DNA from: Paradesertivirga mongoliensis
GTDB lineage: Bacteria; Bacteroidota; Bacteroidia; Sphingobacteriales; Sphingobacteriaceae
Length of the DNA: 64,000 nt
NCBI RefSeq assembly: GCF_024436395.1
Contig: NZ_JAFMZO010000001.1
Location: forward strand, 256,181-320,180
Direction of reading: 5' to 3'
The notes beneath the pieces are model-generated. The model had not been told where the DNA came from, did no database searches, and saw only the letters and a list, made by a program, of their open reading frames with translations. Below, piece after piece: positions 1-7,770 of the stretch. How positions within the stretch are numbered: position 1 is the first letter of the stretch; the number at the start of each line of letters is the position of its first letter. Both the position numbers and the translations under genes were made by a program.

Positions 1-12
1 GACGGCAAACAT
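1..12 (-). pseudogene. Start of a further GIY-YIG gene copy, cut by window edge
   Basis: The first 12 bases, read on the minus strand, encode Met-Phe-Ala-Val. These are the same four codons that open the GIY-YIG reading frame at 227. They lie in the same position relative to the upstream repeat, so another copy of the GIY-YIG 5' end runs off the left edge. Whether that copy is complete cannot be seen. Confidence 0.6.
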
Positions 13-17
13 TAGGT

Positions 18-227
18 TTATAATACAAAAGCCCCAGATCTCTCTGAGGCTTGGTGGGAGATACTGGGTTCGAACCAGTGACCCTCCCGAACCTCCCAAT
101 CCAGAAGTTTTCCTGTAAAGCCAGAATGATTGGTATTATGTTTCTTTAATCGCTCGCTCACATCTGAGGTACAACCAACATAATATTTGTCCAATGATTG
201 GGAATACAGAATATAGACGGCAAACAT
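18..227 (-). pseudogene. GIY-YIG nuclease-like ORF, truncated and fused to a tRNA-Val 3' half
   Basis: The first roughly 50 residues match the small single-domain GIY-YIG nucleases (usually 80-95 aa) common in Bacteroidota: VYILYS stands for GIY and KYYVG for YIG, followed by a conserved GFTGK stretch. After LLDWE the frame crosses into DNA identical to the 3' half of tRNA-Val, so the tail (REGHWFEP...) is translated tRNA sequence plus its terminator. The C-terminal part of the nuclease, with its conserved Glu/Asn region, is missing, so catalytic activity is doubtful. The stop lies 5 bp before the ATG of the next copy. Identity of the first part is clear; whether the fused ORF is expressed is unknown. 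Confidence 0.7.
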
Positions 228-244
228 TAGGTTTATAATACAAA

Positions 245-266
245 AGCCCCAGATCTCTCTGAGGCT
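245..266 (-). terminator. Terminator of the tRNA-Val gene (second copy at 30-51)
   Basis: AGCCCCAGA and TCTGAGGCT form a 9-bp stem with one mismatch around the loop TCTC. On the minus strand a run of Ts follows. It sits just past the tRNA CCA end. An identical copy at 30-51 follows the tRNA 3' half inside the GIY-YIG pseudogene. Confidence 0.65.
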
Positions 267-269
267 TGG

Positions 270-344
270 TGGGAGATACTGGGTTCGAACCAGTGACCCT
301 CTGCTTGTAAGGCAGATGCTCTGAACCAGCTGAGCTAATCTCCC
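270..344 (-). tRNA. tRNA-Val(TAC)
   Basis: The minus strand folds as a complete cloverleaf: 7-bp acceptor GGGAGAT/ATCTCCC, D-arm GCTC...GAGC, anticodon stem TCTGC/GCAGA with loop CTTACAA (anticodon TAC, valine), 5-nt variable loop GGGTC, and a T-arm ACTGG-TTCGAAC-CCAGT. The discriminator A is at 270 and CCA is encoded at 267-269. All stems pair. This is the only intact tRNA in the window. Confidence 0.95.
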
Positions 345-364
345 GTTTTTTATTTTATCTCTGC

Positions 365-424
365 TTTCCAGTGACCCCCCCGACTCAAAGTCGGGATGCT
401 CTGAACCAGCTGAGCTAATCTCCC
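365..424 (-). pseudogene. Broken tRNA-Val 5' half with foreign anticodon hairpin
   Basis: From 424 leftwards the sequence repeats the acceptor 5' strand, D-arm and start of the anticodon arm of the neighbouring tRNA-Val. The anticodon arm is then replaced by a perfect hairpin CCCGAC-tttga-GTCGGG (379-395). The variable loop and five bases of T-stem return, then similarity stops. The 5-nt loop and the missing T-arm and acceptor 3' strand make it non-functional. Confidence 0.75.
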
Positions 425-497
425 TTTTGGGACTGCAAATATAGACGCATACGCCTATTATTCAAAATAAATTTTATAATAATTTTAATGGCCTTTT

Positions 498-1010
498 TTA
501 CAGATACTTAGTAAGCTCTGGCGACAAGGGGCTAACCCTTGAACGGAAGCGATGCACTAATTTTCCGTTCTCGTCAATCAAAAACTTCTCAAAATTCCAG
601 GCAATATCGCCGGTAAAGTCGGGGTTTTCTGCCGAGGTTAAATACTTAAACAAGGCGTTCATATCCTCACCCTTCACACTCACTTTCTCCATCATCGGAA
701 AAGTAACACCAAATTCCTTCGTGCAAAACTCCTTTATGGCGAGATTTGAGCCGGGCTCCTGGCCTTTAAAGTTATTGGCCGGAAAACCTATTACAACCAG
801 TTTGCCTTTATACTGTTCTGACAACTTTTGCAGATCCGCATACTGCTTAGTATATCCGCATTTTGAGGCAGTATTAACGATCAAAAGCATTTTACCTTTG
901 TACTTATTCAGATTAAAGGTCTTTCCATCAATCGTTTTAACTTTAAAATCGTGTACCGATTTAGGTGCCACGGCAAAGAACGTAAACAAAACAACTAGCA
1001 AGGTTTTCAT
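498..1010 (-). CDS. Glutathione peroxidase family protein (secreted or periplasmic)
   Basis: Thiol peroxidase of the GPx family, expected to reduce hydroperoxides with thioredoxin-like donors. The catalytic cysteine is Cys51 in NTASKCGYT; the family Gln and Trp appear in FKGQEPG and WNFEKF. About 16 N-terminal residues are hydrophobic (MKTLLVVLFTFFAV), suggesting export. I chose the ATG at 1010 over a longer in-frame start at 1073, because the longer version would translate through the terminator of the upstream gene. The FPCNQF cysteine of plant-type GPx is replaced here (FPANNF), so a resolving cysteine is not obvious. Length (170 aa) is normal for the family. Confidence 0.85.
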   Translation of the reverse strand: MKTLLVVLFTFFAVAPKSVHDFKVKTIDGKTFNLNKYKGKMLLIVNTASKCGYTKQYADLQKLSEQYKGKLVVIGFPANNFKGQEPGSNLAIKEFCTKEFGVTFPMMEKVSVKGEDMNALFKYLTSAENPDFTGDIAWNFEKFLIDENGKLVHRFRSRVSPLSPELTKYL

Positions 1011-1064
1011 ATCCGGATTTGTTGGTATAAGAACAAAAATACCATTCACATCGTCAAAAAAAGA

Positions 1065-1093
1065 AACCGCCATGTAATTTTACTATGGCGGTT
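1065..1093 (-). terminator. Terminator after the DUF4136 lipoprotein gene
   Basis: AACCGCCAT (1065-1073) pairs perfectly with ATGGCGGTT (1085-1093). On the minus strand a seven-base T-run follows (As at 1055-1061). It separates the lipoprotein gene from the peroxidase gene and supports the internal start chosen for the latter. Confidence 0.75.
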
Positions 1094-1120
1094 CCAACCT
1101 CACATCATTTAAATGCGCGT

Positions 1121-1720
1121 TTAATTAGCAGATAACCTGTTAAAGATCTTTCCAACAACCTTTGGAATATCATTAACCGCCTTCTCTGGGTTATTGACCG
1201 CTCCTTTGGCAACTCCTCTCCATATTACCTTTGACGAATTCCGATCAATTAGGTCGATTACAATGTTACCTTCCTCAAATTGCACTTTACGGGTCTCGGT
1301 TCCGGCATAGACAGGAAAAGGGCGATAATACTGATAATAATAAAACCGCCGGCCCTGGTAGTAACCCAATCTCGGAACATACCGTGCCGCAGGCTGATAA
1401 TACACCGGATCGTTCACCACCCTGCTTTTATTATCTACCACCGCTGTATACCTGATCAATAAATCGGGCTTGCGGCTATTGACTTTAAATCCCCGGTTAT
1501 TCAGCTCCCGGTTAACCGCAACAATCATTTTGTCTTCGGCAATGTCATTCTCATAATATTTACTCGCTTTCGATTCGCTGCCCGGCACCCAGGCATAGGT
1601 TTGATATTTGCTGATATCAACCTTATCGTTACTAACTGTGTAGAAATTATAAGAAGAGCATGCGGACAAGATCAGCGTAGCGAGCATCATTGAAAACATT
1701 AGCTTCCTCACTTTATCCAT
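1121..1720 (-). CDS. DUF4136 domain lipoprotein
   Basis: The 199-aa product starts with a lipoprotein signal peptide ending in ILSAC, with lipid-bearing Cys21. It matches the DUF4136 pattern: an early TYAW segment, a stretch around residues 55-95 ending in PDLLIRYTAVVDNK, a Tyr/Arg-rich middle (YYQGRRFYYYQYYRPF) and a C-terminal GNIVIDLIDRNSSKVIWRGVAKG strand pattern. The family is common in Bacteroidota envelopes and has no assigned function. It is a single gene with its own downstream terminator. Confidence 0.8.
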   Translation of the reverse strand: MDKVRKLMFSMMLATLILSACSSYNFYTVSNDKVDISKYQTYAWVPGSESKASKYYENDIAEDKMIVAVNRELNNRGFKVNSRKPDLLIRYTAVVDNKSRVVNDPVYYQPAARYVPRLGYYQGRRFYYYQYYRPFPVYAGTETRKVQFEEGNIVIDLIDRNSSKVIWRGVAKGAVNNPEKAVNDIPKVVGKIFNRLSAN

Positions 1721-1836
1721 CCTTTCTGAAATTGTTTGTATACCCTCTAAACGCCAAAAGCTGCACTCAAAGCATACTGTTATGCGTTTGTTACAATTTA
1801 TTCAGAAAGGTTAGGTGCCATTCGTTATAACAAAAG

Positions 1837-1864
1837 AAGCCGCTCCAAGTTATTGGAACGGCTT
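1837..1864 (-). terminator. Terminator of dnaK
   Basis: AAGCCGCTCC and GGAACGGCTT form a 10-bp stem with one mismatch immediately downstream of the dnaK stop codon. On the minus strand the hairpin is followed by a T-containing stretch. Confidence 0.65.
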
Positions 1865-1886
1865 CAATCTGAAATATTTAATTTAT

Positions 1887-3794
1887 TTATTTTACTTCTT
1901 CGAAATCTACGTCAGTAACCGTGTCTCCTGCATTGTTAGCCGATTGACCATTAGCGCCGGCTCCAGGGTTTTCAGCCTGTCCATCCGCACCACCAGTTGC
2001 TTTGTACATTTCTTCAGACGCAGCAGCCCAGGCGGCATTTAGTTCTGTTTGAGCACTTTCTATATCTGCGAGATTTCTGGCAGCATGCGCTGTTTTCAAT
2101 TTAGCCAAAGAATCTTCGATAGGTCCTTTTTTGTCTGCAGAGATCTTGTCGCCATATTCTTTCAACTGTTTCTCAGTCGAGAATATCAGGGCATCAGCTG
2201 CGTTTAAAGTGTCTACTTCTTCCCTTGCTTTTTTATCCGCTTCGGCATTTGCTTCAGCTTCAGCTTTCATCTTTTGGATTTCTTCATCAGACAAGCCAGA
2301 AGATGCTTCGATACGGATCTTTTGCTCTTTGCCAGTAGCTTTATCTTTAGCTCCTACATGCAGAATACCGTTTGCATCAATATCAAAAGTTACTTCAATT
2401 TGAGGCACTCCGCGAGGCGCTGGTGGAATTCCGTCTAAGTGGAAACGGCCAATCGTACGGTTCTGATTTGCCATAGGGCGCTCACCTTGTAAAATGTGAA
2501 TCTCTACAGAAGGCTGATTATCAGAAGCGGTTGAGAAGGTCTCAGATTTTTTAGATGGGATAGTCGTGTTGGCTTCAATTAATTTAGTCATCACACCGCC
2601 CATAGTTTCAATACCTAAAGAAAGTGGTGTAACATCAAGAAGCAATACATCTTTAACCTCACCGGTTAATACACCGCCCTGGATGGCAGCGCCGATTGCT
2701 ACAACCTCATCGGGGTTAACTCCTTTTGATGGCTCTTTACCAAAGAATGATTTAACCGCTTCCTGAATTGCAGGAATACGGGTTGAACCACCTACTAAAA
2801 TGATCTCATCAATATCTGAAGTTGAAAGACCAGCATTTTTCAAAGCAGAACGACAGGGCTCAATGGTACGTTTGATCAAGCTATCAGCCAATTGCTCGAA
2901 TTTCGCTTTGCTCAAAGTACGAACAAGGTGCTTAGGTCCGCTTTGGTCGGCAGTGATATAAGGAAGGTTTATTTCTGTTTGATTAGAACTCGAAAGCTCA
3001 ATTTTAGCTTTCTCAGCCGCTTCTTTTAAACGCTGCAGAGCCATTGCATCTTTTGCAAGGTCCATACCGTTTTCAGATTTAAACTCATCCGTCAACCAAT
3101 CGATAATTACCTGATCGAAGTCGTCACCACCAAGGTGGGTATCACCATCAGTTGATTTAACTTCAAAAACGCCGTCACCCAGTTCCAGAACAGAAACGTC
3201 ATGTGTACCGCCACCGCAGTCGAACACAACAATTTTCATATCCCTGTGAGCTTTATCCAAGCCGTAAGCTAAAGCCGCAGCAGTAGGCTCGTTGATAATA
3301 CGTTTTACGTCTAAACCAGCTATTTCACCGGCCTCTTTCGTAGCCTGACGCTGAGCATCGTTAAAATAAGCCGGAACAGTAATTACTGCGCCAGTAACCT
3401 CATGACCTAAAAAGTCTTCGGCTGTTTTTTTCATTTTCTGCAAAATCATTGCAGAAATTTCCTGTGGAGTGTATTTACGGTCGTCTATTTCAACACGGGG
3501 AGTATTGTTATCGCCTTTTACAACAGTGTAAGGCACACGACTAATTTCTTTTGCTACTTCATTATGGCTGTTACCCATGAAGCGTTTGATAGAATAAATA
3601 GTCTTTTTAGGATTAGTGATAGCCTGACGTTTTGCTGGATCACCAACCTTCCGCTCACCATTCTCTACAAAAGCTACAATGGAGGGAGTGGTGCGCTTGC
3701 CTTCGCTGTTCGCGATAACAACCGGCTCATTACCTTCCATTACTGCTACACAGGAGTTAGTTGTTCCTAAGTCGATACCAATAATTTTTGACAT
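1887..3794 (-). CDS. dnaK: Molecular chaperone DnaK (Hsp70)
   Basis: Full-length 635-aa Hsp70, the ATP-dependent cytosolic chaperone that works with DnaJ and GrpE. The start [18 protein letters not shown] is the phosphate-1 loop. [19 protein letters not shown] is the second ATPase signature, slightly unusual because most DnaKs have [23 protein letters not shown] is the third signature. The linker [16 protein letters not shown] leads into the substrate-binding domain, and the C-terminus ends in the bacterial acidic tail [10 protein letters not shown]. dnaJ and grpE are not next to it. The long upstream gap carries inverted repeats but no CIRCE element. Confidence 0.97.
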   Translation of the reverse strand: MSKIIGIDLGTTNSCVAVMEGNEPVVIANSEGKRTTPSIVAFVENGERKVGDPAKRQAITNPKKTIYSIKRFMGNSHNEVAKEISRVPYTVVKGDNNTPRVEIDDRKYTPQEISAMILQKMKKTAEDFLGHEVTGAVITVPAYFNDAQRQATKEAGEIAGLDVKRIINEPTAAALAYGLDKAHRDMKIVVFDCGGGTHDVSVLELGDGVFEVKSTDGDTHLGGDDFDQVIIDWLTDEFKSENGMDLAKDAMALQRLKEAAEKAKIELSSSNQTEINLPYITADQSGPKHLVRTLSKAKFEQLADSLIKRTIEPCRSALKNAGLSTSDIDEIILVGGSTRIPAIQEAVKSFFGKEPSKGVNPDEVVAIGAAIQGGVLTGEVKDVLLLDVTPLSLGIETMGGVMTKLIEANTTIPSKKSETFSTASDNQPSVEIHILQGERPMANQNRTIGRFHLDGIPPAPRGVPQIEVTFDIDANGILHVGAKDKATGKEQKIRIEASSGLSDEEIQKMKAEAEANAEADKKAREEVDTLNAADALIFSTEKQLKEYGDKISADKKGPIEDSLAKLKTAHAARNLADIESAQTELNAAWAAASEEMYKATGGADGQAENPGAGANGQSANNAGDTVTDVDFEEVK

Positions 3795-3822
3795 GATATA
3801 TAAGTTTTTTTGTTTTCAATAA

Positions 3823-3891
3823 ATAATCATCAATGATTATCAAGCCTTATGCCAAGAGTTATATGCAAACAGTTTGACAGTCTTATGTCAA
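3823..3891 (-). promoter_or_regulatory. Candidate operators upstream of dnaK
   Basis: Two perfect inverted repeats lie in the dnaK upstream region. ATAATCAT-CA-ATGATTAT is at 3823-3840, 28 bp before the start codon. TTGACA-N6-TGTCAA is at 3874-3891. TGACA recurs at about 3910-3914 and 3918-3922. They are seen directly; a role in heat-shock control is inference. Confidence 0.35.
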
Positions 3892-3930
3892 CTTTCTCTG
3901 CAGATATAATGACATAGTGACAAAATGACC

Positions 3931-3963
3931 AAAAAAAAAGCCCCCTTTTTGAAAGGAGGCTTC
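3931..3963 (-). terminator. Terminator after the second FKBP gene
   Basis: AGCCTCC paired with GGGGGCT around a short loop, followed on the minus strand by nine Ts (A-run 3931-3939). It lies 18 bp past the stop of the FKBP gene at 3981. Confidence 0.75.
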
Positions 3964-3980
3964 TCACTGATGCAGTTTTT

Positions 3981-5039
3981 CTAATTCTTTTTTGTAGTAG
4001 TGGTCTTAGCCGGGGCAGCCTTCGCAGGAGCTTTCGCAGCTGGCTTTTTGGCAACCGGCTTAGCCGGGGAAGCCGGTTTCTTAGCAACCGGTTTTGAGGC
4101 TGGCTTTTTTGCAGCTGGAACTGTAAGCTTCTTCGCCCGCTTCACTTTTACCACTTCCAGATCGAATACCAACGTAGAAAAAGCCTGAATATCTTCACTC
4201 ATTGCCTGCGGACCGTAAGCCAGTTGCGAAGGGATGATAAAAGTGGCCTTCGATCCTTCATTAAGCAAAAGCAAGCCTTCTTCCCAGCCCGGAATTACGC
4301 TTCCTTGCCCAAGAACTACACTAATGGGTTCGTATGTACGGCCGGGCTGTTCCAGTCCTGCCTTTTTTGCTTCTGCCTCAATACTTGAATCAAAGACTTT
4401 TCCCTGCAAGGTTTTGCCAACATAATTCACCAGTACAGTATCGCCTTTTACAGGCTTTGCTTTAGCAGACGGTTTGGTAATGATATATCGCAAATCGGAC
4501 GCAGTTTTTATCGCGTTGATCTTGTTGTCAGCAATGTATTTTGCCAAGCCTTCTGCTTCCTTGCTTTTCAGGCCGTCCATCACCTTTTGCTGCTCTGCCA
4601 TTGCCTCTTCCATAGACTGGATTTTGGCAATCTTGATTACGTAATGCAGCGAGCTTCCTTTTGGTAAAAAAGGCGGCCGTTGGCCCTCCATCTGCGGACC
4701 ATTGAAAATAGAGTCGGTTGGTATAATTACCAAAGCGCTATCGTTCAAAGCAAGCAATGGAAAGAAGTCCATTAAATCTGCGATGTTCTTTGTTGGTGTT
4801 ACCTGCAGCATTGCCGGCCGGTTTACTTCAAAAGAATTTACCAGTATCGAATCCTTATCCGTTTTCTGAAGAAAATTGAACGTTATAATGTCATTCAATT
4901 TAATTTTGGGCCCTGGATTGGCAGTATAGATTTTATACTGAAGCCCGTTGGGTAAGCGCTGCATCCCCGCATTTCCTTGTCCAAGCGCCTGTACCGATAC
5001 TACCAGCAGCAATACAGCTATTATGTTTTTTATTTTCAT
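3981..5039 (-). CDS. FKBP-type peptidyl-prolyl isomerase with basic Pro/Ala/Lys tail
   Basis: Secreted prolyl isomerase of 352 aa with an N-terminal signal peptide (MKIKNIIAVLLLVVSVQALGQG). The first half is a degenerate FKBP-like region (LQYKIYTANPGPKIKLNDIITFNF). The catalytic FKBP domain is at about residues 190-295: VKGDTVLVNYVGKTLQGKVF, PGWEEGLLLLNEGSKATFIIP, LAYGPQ. The last 55 residues are a Lys/Ala/Pro tract with repeated KKPA units, resembling histone-like tails. It follows a paralogous FKBP gene, with a terminator hairpin between them, so it may be expressed partly by read-through. The function of the tail is unknown. Confidence 0.85.
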   Translation of the reverse strand: MKIKNIIAVLLLVVSVQALGQGNAGMQRLPNGLQYKIYTANPGPKIKLNDIITFNFLQKTDKDSILVNSFEVNRPAMLQVTPTKNIADLMDFFPLLALNDSALVIIPTDSIFNGPQMEGQRPPFLPKGSSLHYVIKIAKIQSMEEAMAEQQKVMDGLKSKEAEGLAKYIADNKINAIKTASDLRYIITKPSAKAKPVKGDTVLVNYVGKTLQGKVFDSSIEAEAKKAGLEQPGRTYEPISVVLGQGSVIPGWEEGLLLLNEGSKATFIIPSQLAYGPQAMSEDIQAFSTLVFDLEVVKVKRAKKLTVPAAKKPASKPVAKKPASPAKPVAKKPAAKAPAKAAPAKTTTTKKN

Positions 5040-5045
5040 GTGTGT

Positions 5046-5070
5046 AAAAAAAGCCCTCGTTAAAGGGCTT
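5046..5070 (-). terminator. Terminator between the two FKBP genes
   Basis: AAGCCCT (5051-5057) pairs with AGGGCTT (5064-5070). On the minus strand a T-run follows (As at 5046-5052). It sits between the stop at 5079 and the next start at 5039 and may act as an attenuator. Confidence 0.7.
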
Positions 5071-5078
5071 ATATTTTC

Positions 5079-6038
5079 TTATTGTTGAGGCATTCCCGGA
5101 ATCTGCATCGGCTGTGCCGGCGCCGATCCTGGCTTTGCTTTAATAATGTCAACTACCTCGATATCAAAAACGATAGGCATATATGGCGGAATTCCCTGGT
5201 TTCCCTGCTCACCGTAGGCAAGCTTTGAAGGAATAATGATAGTAGCTTTTGTTCCCTTTGGAAACAATAACAGTGCTTCATCAAATCCCGGAATAGTTCC
5301 GTTTAAACCAGCAGCAACTTTCATTGGCTCGTAAGGACGTTGAGCGTTGTAAATATTAGCTTTCTGCGCTATTGCTTTGATACTTGAATCAAATGCTTTT
5401 CCACTCAGGAACATTCCGGTATAGTCAAGCTTTACAGTATCACCTACAGCCGCCTTCGGACCTGTGCCTTGCTTTTTGATCACATACTGTAAGCCAGATG
5501 CAGTTACAGTCGGCTTCAAATCGTGCGAAGAGATATAACCGCTGATATTTCCTGCTTCTTTGTTCTTGGCTTTTTCAATTTCAGCTTTGTAAAACTGCTC
5601 TACTTTAGCCTGAAACTCAGGATCTGTCAATTTTCCTTTAGGAATTACTTTCTCAAGCTTGATGGTAAACAACATGTGTTTGCCTTTAGTATTGGTTGGC
5701 TTAGGCATTCCTTTAGCAACCATAGAATCGATGCTGATTTTGAAAGTAGCACTATCACCTTCGCTCAACATAGCAAGTCCATCGTAAATATCACCTTTGA
5801 AAGCTGCTTTTTGTTGTGGAATAAGGGCAACGCGTTCAGTATCGTAGGTGCTGGTTAATATAGAGTCTTCTTCAGTTTTCTGAATAAAGTGGATGGCAAG
5901 GAAGTCACCTTCTTTCACGGTAGCGCCCTCTTTATCCTCGTGAATAATGTATTGAAGGTCACCGGGGCCCTTTTTAAATTGCTTACATCCTGCTAATGTC
6001 AGAACAGCAAATCCTAAAACAACTAAATTTTTCTTCAT
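5079..6038 (-). CDS. FKBP-type peptidyl-prolyl isomerase lipoprotein
   Basis: A 319-aa prolyl isomerase with a lipoprotein signal (LTLAGC, Cys18), so probably anchored in the outer or inner membrane facing the periplasm. An N-terminal degenerate FKBP-like half (GDLQYIIHEDKEGATVKEGDFLAIHF) precedes a canonical domain at about residues 185-295: AVGDTVKLDYTGMFLSGKAF, PGFDEALLLFPKGTKATIIIP, LAYGEQG. It is a tandem paralogue of the downstream gene and begins 6 bp after nrnA, with which it probably forms an operon. Confidence 0.87.
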   Translation of the reverse strand: MKKNLVVLGFAVLTLAGCKQFKKGPGDLQYIIHEDKEGATVKEGDFLAIHFIQKTEEDSILTSTYDTERVALIPQQKAAFKGDIYDGLAMLSEGDSATFKISIDSMVAKGMPKPTNTKGKHMLFTIKLEKVIPKGKLTDPEFQAKVEQFYKAEIEKAKNKEAGNISGYISSHDLKPTVTASGLQYVIKKQGTGPKAAVGDTVKLDYTGMFLSGKAFDSSIKAIAQKANIYNAQRPYEPMKVAAGLNGTIPGFDEALLLFPKGTKATIIIPSKLAYGEQGNQGIPPYMPIVFDIEVVDIIKAKPGSAPAQPMQIPGMPQQ

Positions 6039-6044
6039 TTTTAT

Positions 6045-7055
6045 TTATAATATTAATAGACTTTTATAATCAGGCAAAATACCTTTAAATTCTGAAATTA
6101 CCTCTTGTAAAGGCTTGTCCGAAGCACCTCCTGCAGCGTTCCGGTGTCCTCCACCATTAAAATATTTTTTACAAATCTCATTAGCAGGAAAATCGCCTGT
6201 CGACCGAAGCGAAAGTTTTACCTTATCGGGCCGTTCGATTATCAAAGCTGCTAATTTAATTCCATTTATAGTTAGTGCATAATTCACCAATCCCTCGGTA
6301 TCACCGGTTTCTATCCCAAATCTATCAAGCTCATCTTGCGCCACACTAATCAGAGCAGTATTGTACTCTTCGAAAACCTCCAGTTTGTTCAAGAGGCAAT
6401 ATCCAAGAAAACGTAAACGACTTTCGGCGAAGTTATCGTATACCAACTGATGAATCTTTGAGTTCTCGGCTCCTCGTGCAATCAGATCTGCAACAATATG
6501 GTGAACAGCAGGCGTCGTGGTTGGAAAACGAAACGAACCCGAATCGGTCATAATTCCGGTATACAAACAGGTAGCTACATCTTTATTGATCAAATTCGGT
6601 TCCTTCATTATCGTTACGATAAAGTCGTAAACCAGCTGTGCAGTTGCACATGCGTTGATAGACCAATGCCGGTAATCATCGAAGTCTTCCGGTTCCAGAT
6701 GGTGGTCGATCATTATCTTTTTCCCTTTTGCATTGCGAACCACCTCGCCCATCTCATTGATCCGCGAAAGTGTATTGAAGTCAAGGCAGAAGATTAAATC
6801 TGCTTCATCTATAATTTTATTTGCCTCCTGCTCCTTTTCAGTATAGATCAATACTTCTGGATTATTAGGAAGCCAATGCAGGAAAAATGGATAATCGGTG
6901 GGTGCAATAACGTAGACGTGGTGCCCCTTCTGGATCAAATAGTTATAAAGACCCAGGGATGAGCCCATTGCATCGCCATCAGGTTTGTGATGTGTTGTAA
7001 TCACAATGTGCTGCGGGTAAGCCAATAAATCCTTAAGCGAGGTTAGTTCCAACAT
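6045..7055 (-). CDS. nrnA: DHH-family phosphoesterase, NrnA-type oligoribonuclease/pAp phosphatase
   Basis: A 336-aa DHH/DHHA1 protein. Metal-binding motifs are present: THHKPDGDAMGSSL (motif I), FCLDF (II), MIDHHLEPEDF (III, the DHH triad) and MTDSGSF (IV). The C-terminal DHHA1 motif GGGHRNAAGG follows. NrnA-type enzymes degrade short RNA oligonucleotides and dephosphorylate 3'-phosphoadenosine 5'-phosphate, the by-product of sulfate assimilation. That fits the sulfur genes elsewhere in the window. A consensus promoter lies upstream, and the FKBP genes follow in the same direction. Confidence 0.88.
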   Translation of the reverse strand: MLELTSLKDLLAYPQHIVITTHHKPDGDAMGSSLGLYNYLIQKGHHVYVIAPTDYPFFLHWLPNNPEVLIYTEKEQEANKIIDEADLIFCLDFNTLSRINEMGEVVRNAKGKKIMIDHHLEPEDFDDYRHWSINACATAQLVYDFIVTIMKEPNLINKDVATCLYTGIMTDSGSFRFPTTTPAVHHIVADLIARGAENSKIHQLVYDNFAESRLRFLGYCLLNKLEVFEEYNTALISVAQDELDRFGIETGDTEGLVNYALTINGIKLAALIIERPDKVKLSLRSTGDFPANEICKKYFNGGGHRNAAGGASDKPLQEVISEFKGILPDYKSLLIL

Positions 7056-7073
7056 CTTTTAAAAAAAGAAACG

Positions 7074-7103
7074 CAAAGCTATCAAAAACCTTCGCGATAC
7101 AAA
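7074..7103 (-). promoter_or_regulatory. Bacteroidota-type promoter of nrnA
   Basis: On the minus strand TTTG (7103-7100), an 18-bp spacer and TAGCTTTG (7081-7074) match the Bacteroidota -33/-7 consensus. The -7 box ends 18 bp before the nrnA ATG. Confidence 0.65.
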
Positions 7104-7246
7104 ATGCTTTATACAATAAGAATTTACTGATGCTAATCCACTAATAAACGAAAAATTAATCATCTCATAGATATTTTTATGCTGGCATTCCACATCAAAT
7201 TTCAATTAAAAAGCTTTTCTTCAAGGGCATCTAAATAAAATTTATC

Positions 7247-7254
7247 TAAGTTTG
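7247..7254 (+). promoter_or_regulatory. -7 promoter box of ndk
   Basis: TAAGTTTG matches the Bacteroidota TAnnTTTG box and lies 29 bp before the ndk start. No clear -33 element was seen. Confidence 0.55.
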
Positions 7255-7283
7255 CGGCGATTTTTCGAAACACTAAAACCAAA

Positions 7284-7703
7284 ATGGCAACTAACAGAAC
7301 ATTTACAATGATTAAGCCCGATGCCGTGAAAAACGGACATACCGGAGCTATTTTAAACGATATTATTAAAGGGGGCTTCAAAATTGTGGCTATGAAATAC
7401 ACCAGCTTAACTAAAGAGACTGCTGGTGCTTTCTATGCGGTGCACAAAGAACGTGGCTTTTACGGAGAACTGGTAGACTTCATGTCTTCCGGACCTATCG
7501 TTGCTGCCATCCTTGAGAAGGACAACGCTGTGGAAGATTTTCGCAAGCTTATCGGGGCTACCGATCCTAAGAAAGCCGAAGTTGGAACTATCCGCAACAA
7601 ATATGCCGAGTCAATTGAGGCAAACGCGGTACACGGTTCAGATTCTGACGAGAACGCGGAAATTGAAGGAAACTTTTATTTTTCTGCTTTAGAAAGATTC
7701 TAG
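7284..7703 (+). CDS. ndk: Nucleoside diphosphate kinase
   Basis: The 139-aa enzyme transfers the gamma-phosphate from ATP to NDPs through a phosphohistidine. MIKPDAV opens the fold, and the active-site signature NAVHGSDS holds His117. The length is standard. It is a single plus-strand gene between nrnA (divergent) and dciA-like/recF (convergent), with a -7 box 29 bp upstream and a strong terminator 20 bp downstream. Confidence 0.97.
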   Translation: MATNRTFTMIKPDAVKNGHTGAILNDIIKGGFKIVAMKYTSLTKETAGAFYAVHKERGFYGELVDFMSSGPIVAAILEKDNAVEDFRKLIGATDPKKAEVGTIRNKYAESIEANAVHGSDSDENAEIEGNFYFSALERF

Positions 7704-7723
7704 GATTACAATCAGAAATTGAG

Positions 7724-7757
7724 AAAGGCAGAATAAGAGAATTATTCTGCCTTTTTT
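7724..7757 (+). terminator. Terminator of ndk
   Basis: AAAGGCAGAATAA pairs with TTATTCTGCCTTT around a short loop and is followed by Ts. It lies 21 bp after the ndk stop. Confidence 0.85.
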
Positions 7758-7770
7758 ATATAAAAAACTT

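Larger units (their letters stand above)
1..301. repeat. 215-bp tandem array: tRNA 3' half, terminator and GIY-YIG 5' end
   Basis: Bases 1-86 are identical to bases 216-301, a direct repeat with a 215-bp period; the left copy begins at the window edge. The shared segment holds the GIY-YIG start codon, the tRNA terminator hairpin and the tRNA-Val 3' half up to the variable loop. In the right copy it continues into an intact tRNA; in the left copy it continues into the truncated GIY-YIG frame. Base 87 versus 302 is the first difference. Confidence 0.85.

Noticed and set aside
365..424. Possible tRNA-Gln (anticodon TTG)
   Set aside because: The anticodon loop is only 5 nt, and the T-arm and 3' acceptor strand are missing.
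1011..1073. Longer N-terminus of the glutathione peroxidase
   Set aside because: It would translate through the upstream gene's terminator; the ATG at 1010 begins a proper signal peptide.
3795..3930. CIRCE element for HrcA before dnaK
   Set aside because: The TTAGCACTC-N9-GAGTGCTAA pattern is not found; other inverted repeats are reported instead.
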